Assembly: GCF_012927045.1 (NCBI RefSeq)
Contig: NZ_JABBFW010000015.1
Span: forward strand, 62,001 to 126,000
DNA length: 64,000 nt
Reading direction: 5' to 3'
Source of the DNA: Azohydromonas caseinilytica
Lineage (GTDB): Bacteria; Pseudomonadota; Gammaproteobacteria; Burkholderiales; Burkholderiaceae_C
The notes below the pieces were generated by a model. The model was not told the origin of the DNA and did not search any database. It worked only from the letters and a program-made list of their open reading frames with translations. The translations under genes were made by a program, and so were the position numbers. Each line of letters begins with the position of its first letter. The stretch's first letter is position 1. This document shows positions 36,314 through 47,278 of this stretch, in pieces.

Positions 36314-37204
36314 ATGGACATGAGCATTCCCTTCTTCAAGGCCGATGCGGCCGCATCCGACAAAGCGGCGCCGCTGATCGAGTGCGCCGGACTGTGGAAG
36401 TTCTATCCCGGGGTTGAAACGCCCGCGCTGCAGGACGTGAACCTGCAGGTGCGCGAGAACGAGTTCGTCACCCTGGTCGGCGCCTCGGGCTGCGGCAAGT
36501 CCACGCTGCTGCGCACGCTCGCCGGCCTGGAGACGCACAGCCGCGGCACGCTCAGCGTCGACGGCACGCCGGTCACCGGACCCGGCCCGGACCGTGCCAT
36601 GGTGTTCCAGCACTACAGCCTGTACCCGTGGCTGACGGTGCTGGAGAACATCCGCTTCACGCGCCAGCTCAAGGCGCATACGAAGGACCGCACCAGCGCC
36701 GACGTGGAGGCGGCTTCCGGCCGCGCCGATGCGCTGCTGCAGCTGATGGGCCTGACCAGCGTCGCCAAGGCGTACCCGAACCAGCTCAGCGGCGGCATGC
36801 AGCAGCGCGTGGCGATTGCCCGCGCGCTGATGAGCCGCCCGCCCATCGTGCTGATGGACGAACCCTTCGGCGCGCTGGACGCGCAGACGCGCGAGGTGAT
36901 GCACGACCTCATCGCCCATGTGCACCGCCAGGAGAAGAGCACCGTCGTCTTCGTCACGCACGACGTGGGGGAGGCGATCTACCTGGGCCACCGCGTGGTG
37001 CTGATGGCGCCCCGGCCCGGGCGCATCGACAGCATCCACGAGGTGCCGCTGCCCGCGCGCCGCAGCCAGGACATGAAGCTCTCGCCCGCGTTCCTGGGCC
37101 TCAAGCGAACCATCCTCGACCGCATCCGCGACACCTCCGGCATGCGCACCGATCTCGAACTGCTGCAGAAGCTCAGCGCGTCGCCCGACGGCGCCGGCCT
37201 GTGA
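36314..37204 (+). CDS. ABC transporter ATPase (NitT/TauT family)
   Basis: 296 residues. Walker A GASGCGKS at 56-63, Q-loop MVFQHYSLYPW, signature LSGGMQQR at about 158-165, Walker B VLMDEPFGALD and H-loop VFVTHDVGEAIYL. Complete and typical of SsuB/NrtD subunits, energising the guanidine-linked importer from the cytosolic side. Confidence 0.94.
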   Translation: MDMSIPFFKADAAASDKAAPLIECAGLWKFYPGVETPALQDVNLQVRENEFVTLVGASGCGKSTLLRTLAGLETHSRGTLSVDGTPVTGPGPDRAMVFQHYSLYPWLTVLENIRFTRQLKAHTKDRTSADVEAASGRADALLQLMGLTSVAKAYPNQLSGGMQQRVAIARALMSRPPIVLMDEPFGALDAQTREVMHDLIAHVHRQEKSTVVFVTHDVGEAIYLGHRVVLMAPRPGRIDSIHEVPLPARRSQDMKLSPAFLGLKRTILDRIRDTSGMRTDLELLQKLSASPDGAGL

Positions 37205-37224
37205 CGACTCAAGGAGCCTCATCC

Positions 37225-38028
37225 ATGGAAGCCTGGAACGACACCCTGGACAACCCCCCGCTGGCCGAGCCGGTGGATGCCATCCCGCACTGGCGCCGCT
37301 TCGCCGCGGACCTCGACCCCGCGCGCGTGATGTGGAGCGAGATCGTGCCCGGCGGCGGCCACTGGTCGGCCGTGATGCCGCGCGGCAGCCGGCTGCGCAT
37401 GGTCGCGCTCGAAGCCGGCGCCAACTTCAGCCTCGTCCTGTACTCGGCGCGCGAGAAGCTGGAGCGCTACAACATGCCCGACTCGCTCAAGGCCCAGCAC
37501 ACCGCGCACTACACGCGCGGCCACGTGCTGATGAGCGACATGGGCCGCGCGCTGGCCTCCATCACCCGCGACAGCCTGGGCTGGCACGACCCGCTGGGCG
37601 CGCTGCTGGACGCCGGGCGGCTGGCAGGCAAGTACGGCACGCAACCGTTCCAGATCCACCGCAACGCCATGTACCGCAGCGGCAAGGACGGGCTGCTGAT
37701 CGAGATCGGCAAGCATGGTCTCTCCAAGCGCGACCTGATCGCGCCGGTGAACTTCTTTTCCAAGGTCCGCGTGGACGAGGAGGGCCGCTTTCACTATGTG
37801 CCCGACCACGCGCCGGCCGGGGCGGAAGTGGAAGTGCGCTTCGACATGGACACGCTGATCGCCTTCAGCACCGCGCCGCATCCGCTGGACCCGTCGCCCG
37901 CGTATGCGCCGAAGAAGGTGGGGCTGGCAGCCTGGCGCTCCGGCCCGGCGCCCGCGGATGACCATTGCCGCCGCTTCCGCCCGGAGTGCGCGCGTGCGAT
38001 GCACAACGCTGATCTGATGTACCTGTGA
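37225..38028 (+). CDS. Carboxyguanidine deiminase subunit (DUF1989, urea-carboxylase-associated protein)
   Basis: 267 residues, longer of two DUF1989 proteins. These were long called urea-carboxylase-associated proteins and are known to form a two-subunit carboxyguanidine deiminase (CgdAB) that turns carboxyguanidine into allophanate and ammonia. RGSRLRMVALEAGANFSLVLYSAREKLERYN and LMSDMGRALASITRDSLGWHDPLGALLD are characteristic. AAGGAG precedes ATG 37225 by 8 bases. Which subunit letter applies was not decided. Confidence 0.88.
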   Translation: MEAWNDTLDNPPLAEPVDAIPHWRRFAADLDPARVMWSEIVPGGGHWSAVMPRGSRLRMVALEAGANFSLVLYSAREKLERYNMPDSLKAQHTAHYTRGHVLMSDMGRALASITRDSLGWHDPLGALLDAGRLAGKYGTQPFQIHRNAMYRSGKDGLLIEIGKHGLSKRDLIAPVNFFSKVRVDEEGRFHYVPDHAPAGAEVEVRFDMDTLIAFSTAPHPLDPSPAYAPKKVGLAAWRSGPAPADDHCRRFRPECARAMHNADLMYL

Positions 38029-38042
38029 GGGAGCAAAGAGCC

Positions 38043-38702
38043 ATGACTTCCGCCACCGCCATCCGCCTGCGCGAGAGCCCCCTGGACCCGGCCCACGCCG
38101 TGCACGACCACACGCTGCCCGCGGGCGAGCCCTACCTGCTTGCGATCGAGAAGGGGCAGACGCTGCGCATCGTGGACCTGGAAGGCAACCAGGCCGTGGA
38201 CGTGATCTTCTACAACCGCGACGACCCGGCCGAGCACTACAGCGCCACCGACACCATGCTGCGCCAGGGCGGCATTTACCTGACGACGGACTCGGTGCTG
38301 GTCTCCAATGAGGGCCGCGCCATGCTGACCATCGTGGCCGACACCTGCGGACGCCACGACACGCTGGGCGGCGCCTGCGCGTCGGAGAGCAATACCGTGC
38401 GCTACGCGCTGCAGAAGAAGTTCATGCACAGCTGCAGGGACAACTACCTGCTGGCCTTGCAGCAGGCCGACATCGGCCTGGGCAAGCGCGACCTGGTGCC
38501 CAACCTCAACTTCTTCATGAACGTGCCGGTCACGCCCGAAGGCGGCCTGCAGTTCGCGGACGGCGTCTCGGCGCCGGGCAAGTACGTGGAACTGCGCGCC
38601 GAGATGAACCTGTGGATGCTGGTGTCCAACTGCCCGCAGCTCAACAACCCGTGCAACGCCTACAACCCGACGCCCGCGCGCTTCCTGCTCTGGAACGCCT
38701 AA
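38043..38702 (+). CDS. Carboxyguanidine deiminase subunit (DUF1989), second
   Basis: 219 residues, paralogous to the previous gene. It keeps the likely zinc-binding and catalytic residues: IVADTCGRHDTLGGACASESN and FMHSCRDNYLLAL (His/Cys pairs), and NLNFFMNVPVTPEGGLQF later, with CNAYNPTPARFLLW at the end. ATG 38043 is preferred; a GTG at 38025 overlapping the previous stop is possible. Together with its partner it forms the deiminase of the guanidine pathway. Confidence 0.9.
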   Translation: MTSATAIRLRESPLDPAHAVHDHTLPAGEPYLLAIEKGQTLRIVDLEGNQAVDVIFYNRDDPAEHYSATDTMLRQGGIYLTTDSVLVSNEGRAMLTIVADTCGRHDTLGGACASESNTVRYALQKKFMHSCRDNYLLALQQADIGLGKRDLVPNLNFFMNVPVTPEGGLQFADGVSAPGKYVELRAEMNLWMLVSNCPQLNNPCNAYNPTPARFLLWNA

Positions 38703-38742
38703 CCCGCTAGACCTCGTACCCGGCACCCGCAGCGTGCCGGCC

Positions 38743-38792
38743 AGCCGGGACGACCCGGCTGCGCACATGAATCCCCGGCGGGACGACCCGCC
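38743..38792 (+). ncRNA. Guanidine-II riboswitch (mini-ykkC) inside the operon
   Basis: Two perfect hairpins, AGCCGGG-ACGA-CCCGGCT (38743-38760) and GGCGGG-ACGA-CCCGCC (38777-38792), are joined by 16 bases. Paired hairpins with ACGR tetraloops are the definition of the guanidine-II aptamer, in which each loop holds one guanidinium and the loops kiss. It ends 21 bases before the carboxylase start and so probably controls access to its GAGG ribosome site. Confidence 0.88.
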
Positions 38793-38813
38793 AGCGCCGA
38801 CGAGGCCGTTTCC

Positions 38814-41800
38814 ATGTTCGACACCGTCCTGATCGCCAACCGCGGTGCCATCGCCTGCCGCATCATCCGCACGCTGCGTGTCCTGGGTCTGAAGTCCGTG
38901 GCCGTGTATTCCGAGGCCGACGCCGATTCGCGCCATGTCGCCCTGGCCGACCAGGCCGTGTGCATCGGCCCCGCGCCCGCGGCGCAGAGCTACCTCGACG
39001 CCGAGCGCATCCTGGCGGTTGCGCGCGAAACCGGCGCCGGCGCCATCCACCCCGGCTACGGCTTTCTGTCCGAGAACCCCGGCTTCGCCCAGGCCTGCGA
39101 GGACGCCGGCATCGCCTTCATCGGCCCCACCGCCGCGCAGATGCGCGCTTTCGGCCTCAAGCACACGGCTCGCGAATTGGCCGAAACCCACGGCGTGCCG
39201 CTGCTGCCCGGCAGCGCGCTGCTGAGTGACGCGGCCGAAGCCCGGCGCGAGGCCGCGCGCATCGGCTACCCCGTGATGCTCAAGAGCACCGCTGGCGGCG
39301 GCGGCATCGGCATGCGGCTGGTGCGCAGCGAGGCCGAGCTGGATACGGCCTGGGAGGCGGTGGAGCGCCTGGCGCGCGCCAACTTCAAGGACGCCGGCCT
39401 GTTCCTGGAGAAGTTCGTCGAGCAGGCGCGCCACATCGAGGTGCAGCTTTTCGGCGACGGCGAAGGCCACGTGGTCGCCCTGGGCGAGCGCGACTGCTCG
39501 GCGCAGCGCCGCAACCAGAAGGTGATCGAGGAAACGCCCGCGCCGCACCTCGCTCCCGCCACCCGCCCGGCGCTGCTGGACGCGGCGGTGCGACTCGGCA
39601 AGGCCGTCAATTACCGCTCCGCCGGCACGGTGGAGTTCGTGCTGGACGCGCAGTCCGGCGCCTTCTACTTCCTGGAAGTGAACACGCGGCTGCAGGTCGA
39701 GCACGGCGTGACGGAGCAGGTCACGGGCACGGACCTGGTGGCCTGGATGGTGCAGCTCGCGCGTGGCGAGCGCTTCGAGCTGATGGCGCCCGAGCCGCAA
39801 GGCGCGTCCATCCAGGTGCGGCTGTACGCGGAAGATCCCGCGCGCAACTTCCAGCCCTGTGCCGGGCTGCTGACCGAGGTCGTCTTCCCGGAGGACGCGC
39901 GGGTGGAAACCTGGGTCGAGACCGGCAGCGAGGTGCCGCCGCACTACGACCCGATGATCGCCAAGCTGATCGTCACCGGCGGCACGCGCGAGGAGGCCGT
40001 CGAGAAGCTGCAGCGCGCGCTGGAGCAGACGCGGCTGGGCGGCATCGAGACCAACCTGCGCTACCTGCGCGCGCTGGCTGCCGACGACACTTTCGTCCAG
40101 GGCCGGGTGCTGACGCGCACGCTGGGCGGCATCGCCTGGAAGCCACAGGCCTTCGAGGTGCTGGAGCCCGGCGTGCAGACCACCGTGCAGGACTGGCCCG
40201 GCCGCAGCGGCTACTGGGACATCGGCGTGCCGCCCTCCGGCCCCATGGACGAGCTGGCGCACCGCCTGGCGAACCGGCTGGTAGGCAACGCCCCTGAGGC
40301 CGCGACGCTGGAATGCACGCTCACCGGCCCGACGCTGCGTTTCCATGCCGACGCGCTGGTGGCCGTCACCGGCGCGCCCATGGCGGCCACGCTGGACGGG
40401 CAGCCTTTCCCGCTGTACGAGCCGCGCACCGTGCCGGCCGGGAGCGTGCTCAAGCTCGGGGCCGTCGAGGGCGCCGGCGCGCGCAGCTACCTGGCGGTGC
40501 AGGGCGGGCTGGACCTGCCGCTGTACCTGGGCAGCCGCTCCACCTTCACGCTGGGCCAGTTCGGCGGCCATGCCGGGCGCACGCTGCGCGCGGGCGACAT
40601 GCTGCACATGGGAGATGACGTGGCCGGCTCGCCGGCACCGGCACTGCCCGCCGCGCTGCGCCCGCCACTCACGCGCCACTGGGACATCGCCGTGCTGTAC
40701 GGCCCGCATGGCGCGCCGGACTTCTTCACGCCCGCGGACATCGAGGCCGTGTTCGGCACCGACTGGGAGGTGCACTACAACTCCAGCCGCACCGGCGTGC
40801 GCCTGATCGGCCCCAAGCCACAGTGGGCACGGCCCGACGGCGGCGAGGCGGGCTTGCACCCCTCCAACATCCACGACAACGCCTATGCCATCGGCGCCAT
40901 CGATTTCACCGGCGACATGCCGGTGATCCTCGGCCCGGACGGCCCCAGCCTGGGCGGCTTCGTCTGCCCGGGCGTGGTGGTCGGCGCCGAGCGCTGGAAG
41001 CTGGGGCAATTGCGCCCTGGCGACAAGCTGCGCTTCCGCTGCGTCAGCCTGGAGGAGGCCCAGGCGCTGCAGGATGCGCAGGACGCGCTGGTGCATTCCC
41101 TCGCTGAACCGCTGGCGGAGCTGCCGGCGGGCACGGCGCCGGCGGAGATTGCGGCGGCGCTGAGCCCGGTGATCTACAGCGAGCCGGCCGAGGGCGAGCT
41201 GCCGGCGATGGCGATCCGCCAGGCCGGCGACCGCTACCTGCTGCTGGAATACGGCCCGCTGGTGCTGGACATCGAGCTGCGCTTCCGCGTGCACGCCCTG
41301 CAGCAGGCGCTGCAGGCCGAGCGCGACGCGGGCCGGCTGCCCGGCATCGTGGACATGACGCCCGGCATCCGCTCGCTGCAGCTGCATTTCGACCCGAAGC
41401 GGCTGCCGCGCGCGGTGCTGTTGAAGGCGCTCATTGCCGCCGAGCACGCGCTGCCGGCGGTGGACCAAATTGAAGTGCCTACACGCACCGTCTGGCTGCC
41501 GTTGTCCTGGGACGACCCGGCCACGAAGCTGGCGATCGAGAAGTACATGCAGTCGGTGCGGCCGGACGCGCCCTGGTGCCCGAGCAACATCGAGTTCATC
41601 CGGCGCATCAACGGGCTGGAAAGCATCGAGGACGTGTACCGCACCGTCTTCGAGGCCAGCTACCTGGTGATGGGGCTGGGCGACGTCTACCTGGGTGCGC
41701 CGGTGGCCACGCCGCTGGACCCGCGGCACCGCCTCGTCACCACCAAGTACAACCCGGCGCGCACCTGGACGCCGGAGAACGCGGTGGGCATCGGCGGCGC

Positions 41801-42467
41801 CTACATGTGCGTCTACGGCATGGAAGGGCCCGGCGGCTACCAGTTCGTGGGCCGCACGCTGCAGATGTGGAACCGCTGGCGCGACGAGCGCCAGGGCGCC
41901 GTCGAGTTCGAGGCCGGCAAGCCTTGGCTGCTGCGCTTCTTCGACCAGGTGCGCTTCTTTCCGGTCAGCCAGGAGGAGCTGCTGAAGATTCGCCGCGACT
42001 TCCCCGCCGGCCGCTACCGCCTGCGCATCGAGGAGGGGCATTTCAGCCTGGGCGAATACCGGGCTTTCCTGGAGCGCGAGGCCGCGTCCATCGCGGACTT
42101 CAAGCAGCGCCAGCAGGCGGCCTTCGAGGCCGAGCGCGAGCGCTGGCGCGCCGCGGGCCAAGCGGAGTACGTGGGCGAAGCTGAAGTTGCAGCCGCAACG
42201 CCTGATGGCGACCTGCCGCCGGGCGCGCGCGCCGTTGCCAGCGCCGTGCCGGGCAGCGTGTGGAAACTGCTCGTTGCGGAAGGCGACGAGGTGGAGGAGG
42301 GCCAGCCGCTGCTGGTGGTGGAGTCCATGAAGATGGAATTCCAGGTGCTGGCGCCCTGCGGCGGGCGCGTGTGGCGGCTCCATTGCCGCGAGGGCGGCGC
42401 GGTGAGCGCCGGGCAGGACGTGGTGGTGCTGGAAGCCGCCGAGGCAACGCAAGAGGTGACCGCATGA
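38814..42467 (+). CDS. Guanidine/urea carboxylase, biotin-dependent
   Basis: 1217 residues. Biotin carboxylase domain 1-450 ([39 protein letters not shown]), carboxyltransferase halves of the allophanate-hydrolase type next ([27 protein letters not shown] at about 465; [25 protein letters not shown] at about 785), and a biotinyl domain with ESMKMEF, Lys1173. Enzymes of this family beside DUF1989 genes and guanidine riboswitches carboxylate guanidine with ATP and bicarbonate; urea is often a poorer substrate. Its own guanidine-II riboswitch precedes it. The stop overlaps the allophanate hydrolase start (ATGA). Confidence 0.92.
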   Translation: MFDTVLIANRGAIACRIIRTLRVLGLKSVAVYSEADADSRHVALADQAVCIGPAPAAQSYLDAERILAVARETGAGAIHPGYGFLSENPGFAQACEDAGIAFIGPTAAQMRAFGLKHTARELAETHGVPLLPGSALLSDAAEARREAARIGYPVMLKSTAGGGGIGMRLVRSEAELDTAWEAVERLARANFKDAGLFLEKFVEQARHIEVQLFGDGEGHVVALGERDCSAQRRNQKVIEETPAPHLAPATRPALLDAAVRLGKAVNYRSAGTVEFVLDAQSGAFYFLEVNTRLQVEHGVTEQVTGTDLVAWMVQLARGERFELMAPEPQGASIQVRLYAEDPARNFQPCAGLLTEVVFPEDARVETWVETGSEVPPHYDPMIAKLIVTGGTREEAVEKLQRALEQTRLGGIETNLRYLRALAADDTFVQGRVLTRTLGGIAWKPQAFEVLEPGVQTTVQDWPGRSGYWDIGVPPSGPMDELAHRLANRLVGNAPEAATLECTLTGPTLRFHADALVAVTGAPMAATLDGQPFPLYEPRTVPAGSVLKLGAVEGAGARSYLAVQGGLDLPLYLGSRSTFTLGQFGGHAGRTLRAGDMLHMGDDVAGSPAPALPAALRPPLTRHWDIAVLYGPHGAPDFFTPADIEAVFGTDWEVHYNSSRTGVRLIGPKPQWARPDGGEAGLHPSNIHDNAYAIGAIDFTGDMPVILGPDGPSLGGFVCPGVVVGAERWKLGQLRPGDKLRFRCVSLEEAQALQDAQDALVHSLAEPLAELPAGTAPAEIAAALSPVIYSEPAEGELPAMAIRQAGDRYLLLEYGPLVLDIELRFRVHALQQALQAERDAGRLPGIVDMTPGIRSLQLHFDPKRLPRAVLLKALIAAEHALPAVDQIEVPTRTVWLPLSWDDPATKLAIEKYMQSVRPDAPWCPSNIEFIRRINGLESIEDVYRTVFEASYLVMGLGDVYLGAPVATPLDPRHRLVTTKYNPARTWTPENAVGIGGAYMCVYGMEGPGGYQFVGRTLQMWNRWRDERQGAVEFEAGKPWLLRFFDQVRFFPVSQEELLKIRRDFPAGRYRLRIEEGHFSLGEYRAFLEREAASIADFKQRQQAAFEAERERWRAAGQAEYVGEAEVAAATPDGDLPPGARAVASAVPGSVWKLLVAEGDEVEEGQPLLVVESMKMEFQVLAPCGGRVWRLHCREGGAVSAGQDVVVLEAAEATQEVTA

Positions 42468-44287
42468 AGCTGCAAGAGCTTTCCTTTGACCTGGCCACGC
42501 TGCGCGCGGCCTACCTGTCGGGCGCCGTGACGCCGGCCCGGGTGATGGCGGAGGTGCTGCGCCGCATCGGCTCCGATGCGCATCACGCCTGGATTCATGT
42601 CGAGCCAGCCGAGGCGCTGCAGGCGCGCGTGGCCGCGCTGGCGGACCGCGACCCGGCCACGCTGCCGCTGTACGGCATTCCCTTCGCGGTGAAGGACAAC
42701 ATCGACCTCGCCGGAATACAGACCACGGCGGCCTGCCCGGACTTCGCCTATGTGCCCAGAGACTCCGCTTTCGTGGTGCAGCGCCTGGTCGACGCCGGCG
42801 CGATCCCGGTGGGAAAAACCAACCTGGACCAGTTCGCCACCGGCCTGAACGGCACGCGCTCGCCCTATGGCGCTTGCCGCAACGCCTTCGACCCGGAGCG
42901 CGTCTCCGGCGGCTCCAGCTCGGGCTCGGCCGTCAGCGTGGCGCTGGGGCAGGTGTCCTTCAGCCTGGGCACGGACACGGCCGGCTCCGGCCGCGTGCCG
43001 GCCGCCTTCAACCACCTCGTCGGCCTGAAACCCAGCCTCGGGCTGCTGTCGGCGCGCGGCGTGGTGCCGGCTTGCCGCACGCTGGACACGATCTCGGTGT
43101 TCGCCTTGACCGCCGAGGACGCGCACCGCATCTTCGCCGTGGCCCAGGCTTTCGATCCGGCGGATGCCTACGCCCGCCCGGCCGAGCCGCATGGCTTCGA
43201 CTTTGGCCGCGCTCCCAGCTTCAGGTTGGGCGTGCCGCGGCCCGATCAGCGCGAGTTCTTCGGCGACCGGGCCTATGCCGACGCCTTCGAGGCTGCGCTG
43301 GCGCATGCGCAGTCACTGGGCGCCGAGCTGGTCGAGATCGATTTCGGACCCTTCCTGGAAACCGCGCGGCTGCTCTATGGCGGGCCCTGGGTGGCGGAGC
43401 GCTACCAGGCCATCCGTTCCTTCATCGAGGCCAAGCCGGAAGCGCTGTTTCCGGTGACGCGCGAGATCACCCTGGGCGGCAAGGCACCGCTGGCGGCCGA
43501 TGCCTTCGCGGCGCAATACCGGCTGCGCGAGCTGAAACGGGTGTGCGACGCGGTGTGGGCGCGGGTCGATGCCGTGATCACGCCCAGCGCGCCCACGCAT
43601 CCGACGATCGACGCGATGCTGGCCGAGCCGATCCAGCGCAACACCGAGCTGGGCCTCTACACCAACTTCATGAACCTGCTGGACTACGCCGCCGTGGCGG
43701 TGCCGGCCGGTTTCACCGCGGCCGGGCTGCCTTTCGGCGTGACGCTGTTCGCCCCGGCGCACCAGGACGTGCCGCTGCTGCACGCGGCGGCGCGCTGGCA
43801 GCGCTTGCTCACGGGCCGGGCCGCGACGCTGGGCGCCACCGGCGCGCCGCTGCCGCCGGCCGAGGCGGTCGCGCCGGCCGTGCCCTCGGGGCAGGTGCGG
43901 GTGGCGGTGTGCGGTGCGCACCTGGAGGGGCAGCCGCTGAATGGGCAGCTCACGCAGCGCGGCGCGCGGCTGGTGGCGCGCACCCGCACCGCGCCCGAAT
44001 ACCGCTTCTACGCCCTGGCTGGCGGCCCGCCGCTGCGGCCGGGGCTGGTGCGCGTGTCGGAAGGCGAGGAGGGCGCCGCGATCGAGGTGGAGGTGTGGGA
44101 GCTGCCCGCGCGCCATTTCGGCAGTTTCGTGGCCGGCATCCCGGCGCCGCTGGGCATCGGGACCACGCTGCTGGCCGACGGCAGCCGCGTCCCCGGTTTC
44201 ATCTGCGAGCCCCTCGGCGTGGCGGGGGCACAGGAGATCACGCGGTTCGGCGGCTGGCGGGCGTTCCTGGCATCGCGCGCCGGGTGA
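42464..44287 (+). CDS. atzF: Allophanate hydrolase
   Basis: 607 residues. The amidase-signature domain (1-460) has the Ser-cisSer-Lys triad: Lys77 in [15 protein letters not shown] at 149-157, and nucleophile Ser175 in [12 protein letters not shown]-terminal domain (about 480-607, [35 protein letters not shown]) is the second AtzF domain. It splits allophanate to two ammonia and two CO2, the last step of guanidine or urea assimilation. Last gene of the operon. Confidence 0.95.
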   Translation: MKLQELSFDLATLRAAYLSGAVTPARVMAEVLRRIGSDAHHAWIHVEPAEALQARVAALADRDPATLPLYGIPFAVKDNIDLAGIQTTAACPDFAYVPRDSAFVVQRLVDAGAIPVGKTNLDQFATGLNGTRSPYGACRNAFDPERVSGGSSSGSAVSVALGQVSFSLGTDTAGSGRVPAAFNHLVGLKPSLGLLSARGVVPACRTLDTISVFALTAEDAHRIFAVAQAFDPADAYARPAEPHGFDFGRAPSFRLGVPRPDQREFFGDRAYADAFEAALAHAQSLGAELVEIDFGPFLETARLLYGGPWVAERYQAIRSFIEAKPEALFPVTREITLGGKAPLAADAFAAQYRLRELKRVCDAVWARVDAVITPSAPTHPTIDAMLAEPIQRNTELGLYTNFMNLLDYAAVAVPAGFTAAGLPFGVTLFAPAHQDVPLLHAAARWQRLLTGRAATLGATGAPLPPAEAVAPAVPSGQVRVAVCGAHLEGQPLNGQLTQRGARLVARTRTAPEYRFYALAGGPPLRPGLVRVSEGEEGAAIEVEVWELPARHFGSFVAGIPAPLGIGTTLLADGSRVPGFICEPLGVAGAQEITRFGGWRAFLASRAG

Positions 44288-44902
44288 TCCGTTTCCGCCC
44301 GGGAGCGCCGGGGTGGCTGGACGGAAGCCTCAGGCGCTGCCGTGTCCGCCCCGTGCCGCCGATGGTGTGAGCCGCTGCGGCGCGGCCGTGGTGATTGCAC
44401 TCCTGGCGCTGCGGTACCGCGCCTTGCGCACCCGGCGGCATTCCGGTGCGAAGGAAGGAGGTTGCGAGCGTTGGTGCCAACGCCGGCGCCACACCACGAG
44501 CCGCTGCCTGATGCCCGTGGCGAGGCTAAAGAGCAAAAACTTCATGGCGGCGAAGGTGCCAGCGGCCCGGCCACGCCACAACCGGGCGGCTCGCCCGGCA
44601 CTCCCGGGTTCGGCCCGGGCCCCGGCCTCGGGCATGCGCTGAAAAGGCGCGCCCAGCATCCGGCATGCCATTGCGGCGCGGGAGGCCACCAGCCGGGGGC
44701 CTTTCCGGACCGCTCCGCATGCCTTGATACACAGCGCGCACGAGGTCACAAACGGCCCGCGGCCGGGGGCGGCACGATCCGTGGGCATCGATCCCGGGCC
44801 GGAGCGGCTTCTCACACTCCGCTCCGACGGCACCTTGCCTGCGCCGGCCGGCGTGTCGCGCAAGGAGCTGCGGCGTTCCGGGACCACGGACGGAGGAGCT
44901 GC
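44288..44902. other. 615-base region without a recognisable gene
   Basis: A 71-codon frame on the minus strand (44330-44545, MKFLLFSLATG...) has no ribosome site and an Arg-rich composition, so it is not called. The remainder is GC-rich without motifs. The right end holds the strong ribosome site GGAGGAGCTGC of the DUF6351 gene. Confidence 0.5.
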
Positions 44903-47278
44903 ATGACCCGCCTGAGACCGCGCACCGCCCTGGCTGCCTTGCCCCTGATCGTCGCCGCCTGCGGTGGGGGCTCGCCGGGTGAGCCGGCGGCGGGAAGCCG
45001 CGAGTCGGGGCAGCAGGCGGGCGCCGGCCTCGCCGAGGAGGGCTTCGCGCTGCGCGTGCTGTCCAGCCCGGCGCAGTACGTGTCGGGCGGCGATGCCCGC
45101 ATCGAGCTGCGCGCGCCGCGCGCCCTGCATGAGCAGCTGGAGCTGTGGGTCAACGGCGCCAAGGCGCGGCTGCAGCTCGACAGCGACGGTGACCGCCTGG
45201 AGGGCGTGGTCACCGGCTTGGCCAAGGGCAACAACCGGCTGGTGCTGAAGCAGGCTGGCCGCCGCGTCGTGCTGGCCTCGCTCACGCTCACCAATTACCC
45301 GATCACCGGGCCGATGTTCTCCGGTCCGCAGCAGCAGCCCTTCGTCTGCACCACCCACCAGGTCGGCCGCCAGCCGCTGGTGGACGCCGCCAGCCCGCCG
45401 GGCTTCCCGGTGCTCAATGCGAAGGGCGACAAGATCGGCTACAGCAAGGACTGCTCGATCGAGACCTTCACCACCTACTGGTACCGCTCCACCGGCGAGC
45501 TCTGGCGGCGGCTGCCGCTCAACGGCTCCCGGCCGGCCGACATCAGCACCATCACCCTGGCCGACGGCCGCCAGGTGGACTTCGTGGTGCGCCAGGAGCG
45601 CGGCACCATCAACCGCTTCCTCTACAGCTTCGCGATGCTGGCGCCGCTCGGCGAGAACCCGGCGCGGCCCGACACCCGGCTGTGGAACGGGCGCCTCGTG
45701 TACTACTTCCAGGGCGGCGTGGGGGTGGGCCACACGCAGGGCTCGATGCCCAACGGCGCGATGGCGCCGGAGTTGTTGAGCCAGGGCCATGCCATCGTGG
45801 TCAGCAGCGGCAACAACACCCGCACCCAGTACAACCTGCAGGTCGCCGCCGAGACCGCGATCATGACCCGCGAGCGCTTCATCGAACGCTACGGCCTGCC
45901 GCTGTACACCGTGGGCTACGGCGGGTCGGGCGGCGCCGTGCAGCAGTATTTCCTGGCGCAGAACCACCCCGGCATCCTGGACGCGGTGCTGCCGTCGCAG
46001 AGCTACCCCGACATCGTCACGCAGATGCTCTACGTCGGCGACTGCGAGCTGCTGGAGCACTACATGGACGTGACCGACCGCGACAACCCGCGCTGGTCGC
46101 AGGCCAAGGCGCGCTCGCTGCTGATCGGCCTCAATGGCGAGCCGGGGCCGACCGACCGGATGAGCGCCATCAAGCCGCGCATCGGCCTGGCCGGCGCCAG
46201 CATGAGCACCGGCTTCACCGAATGCTCGCGCTCCTGGCGCGGCCGGCAGGCTTGGTTCATGAACCCGCGCTACGGCGGCGCCACCAACGACGAGCTCATG
46301 GAGCCGCCGGGCCTCATGGACACGGTGCAGTGGACCCACTACGACAACCTGCGCAACATCTACGGCGTGGACAAGGAGGGCCAGCCGCGCACCACCTGGG
46401 ACAACGTGGGCGTGCAGTACGGGCTGGAGAGCCTGAAGCGGGGCGCGATCACGCCGCAGGAGTTCCTGGACTTGAACTGGAAGGTCGGCGGCTGGAAGCA
46501 GCCCAAGGAGATGGTGCAGGAGGGCTATCCGCTGCTGCCCGGCATCACGGGCGCGATGGCGGTGGAGAACCCGGCGCTGTTCGACCCGTGGAGCCGGCGC
46601 AACATGAACCTGGGCTGGACCAACTACCGGCCGGCGCCGCGCACCGTGGGCAACCTCAACGCCATGCGCGCCGCCTACACCTCGGGCACGGTGTTCACCG
46701 GCCACATGCCGCTGCCGGCCATCGACCACCGCTTCTACCTGGAGCGCGAGCTGGACATGCACAACGTGCGCCAGAGCTTCGTGGTGCGCCAGCGCGTGCG
46801 GCAGGCGCTGGGCAGCGCCGAGCACCTGGTGATCTGGTTCACCGACTCGCGCCCCGGCGTGGCCAGGCCGGACCAGAGCCTGCGGGCGCTGGCGGTGATG
46901 GAGGAATGGCTGGCCAACATCCGCGCCAACCCGGACAAGAGCGTGGCGCAGAACCGCCCCGCGCGCGCCGTGGACAGCTGCTTCGACGCCCAGGGCCGGC
47001 TCCTGCACGCGGGCCCCGAGGTCTGGAACGGCATCCTCGACGACAAGCCCGCGGGCGCCTGCACGCGCGCCTTCCCGATGTTCGGCACCTCGCGCACGGT
47101 GGCCGGCGCCCCCTTCGACGGCAGCGTCTTCCGCTGCGCGCTCAAGAGCGTGGACCAGGCCCTGGCCGACGGCACCTATGCCCCCTGGCAGCCCGACGCC
47201 GCCGCGGTGGCGCGGCTCAAGCGCATGTTCCCGCAGGGCGTCTGCGACTACGGCAAGGGGGATCGAGCGCGGCCCTGA
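44903..47278 (+). CDS. DUF6351-type lipoprotein, predicted alpha/beta hydrolase
   Basis: 791 residues. Lipoprotein signal with lipobox VAAC at about residue 18-21, so it is anchored in the envelope. An N-terminal beta domain is followed by an alpha/beta-hydrolase core: GQGHAIVVSSGNNT, nucleophile elbow GYGGSGG (Ser342), PGILDAVLPSQSYPD. The general layout is that of the DUF6351 family, whose substrate is not established to my knowledge. GGAGGAGCTGC precedes ATG 44903. The last 31 bases overlap the convergent LysR gene. No operon partner. Confidence 0.75.
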   Translation: MTRLRPRTALAALPLIVAACGGGSPGEPAAGSRESGQQAGAGLAEEGFALRVLSSPAQYVSGGDARIELRAPRALHEQLELWVNGAKARLQLDSDGDRLEGVVTGLAKGNNRLVLKQAGRRVVLASLTLTNYPITGPMFSGPQQQPFVCTTHQVGRQPLVDAASPPGFPVLNAKGDKIGYSKDCSIETFTTYWYRSTGELWRRLPLNGSRPADISTITLADGRQVDFVVRQERGTINRFLYSFAMLAPLGENPARPDTRLWNGRLVYYFQGGVGVGHTQGSMPNGAMAPELLSQGHAIVVSSGNNTRTQYNLQVAAETAIMTRERFIERYGLPLYTVGYGGSGGAVQQYFLAQNHPGILDAVLPSQSYPDIVTQMLYVGDCELLEHYMDVTDRDNPRWSQAKARSLLIGLNGEPGPTDRMSAIKPRIGLAGASMSTGFTECSRSWRGRQAWFMNPRYGGATNDELMEPPGLMDTVQWTHYDNLRNIYGVDKEGQPRTTWDNVGVQYGLESLKRGAITPQEFLDLNWKVGGWKQPKEMVQEGYPLLPGITGAMAVENPALFDPWSRRNMNLGWTNYRPAPRTVGNLNAMRAAYTSGTVFTGHMPLPAIDHRFYLERELDMHNVRQSFVVRQRVRQALGSAEHLVIWFTDSRPGVARPDQSLRALAVMEEWLANIRANPDKSVAQNRPARAVDSCFDAQGRLLHAGPEVWNGILDDKPAGACTRAFPMFGTSRTVAGAPFDGSVFRCALKSVDQALADGTYAPWQPDAAAVARLKRMFPQGVCDYGKGDRARP

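Noticed and set aside
38703-38813. Hairpins before the carboxylase as a simple terminator
   Set aside because: Two identical ACGA loops and stem geometry fit a guanidine-II riboswitch better, and no T-run follows.
37794-42452. 1552-codon minus-strand frame opposite the carboxylase
   Set aside because: Same cause: antisense of a high-GC3 gene, low-complexity product.
44330-44545. Minus-strand 71-codon frame beginning MKFLLFSLATG
   Set aside because: No ribosome site, Arg-rich later part, no recognisable family.
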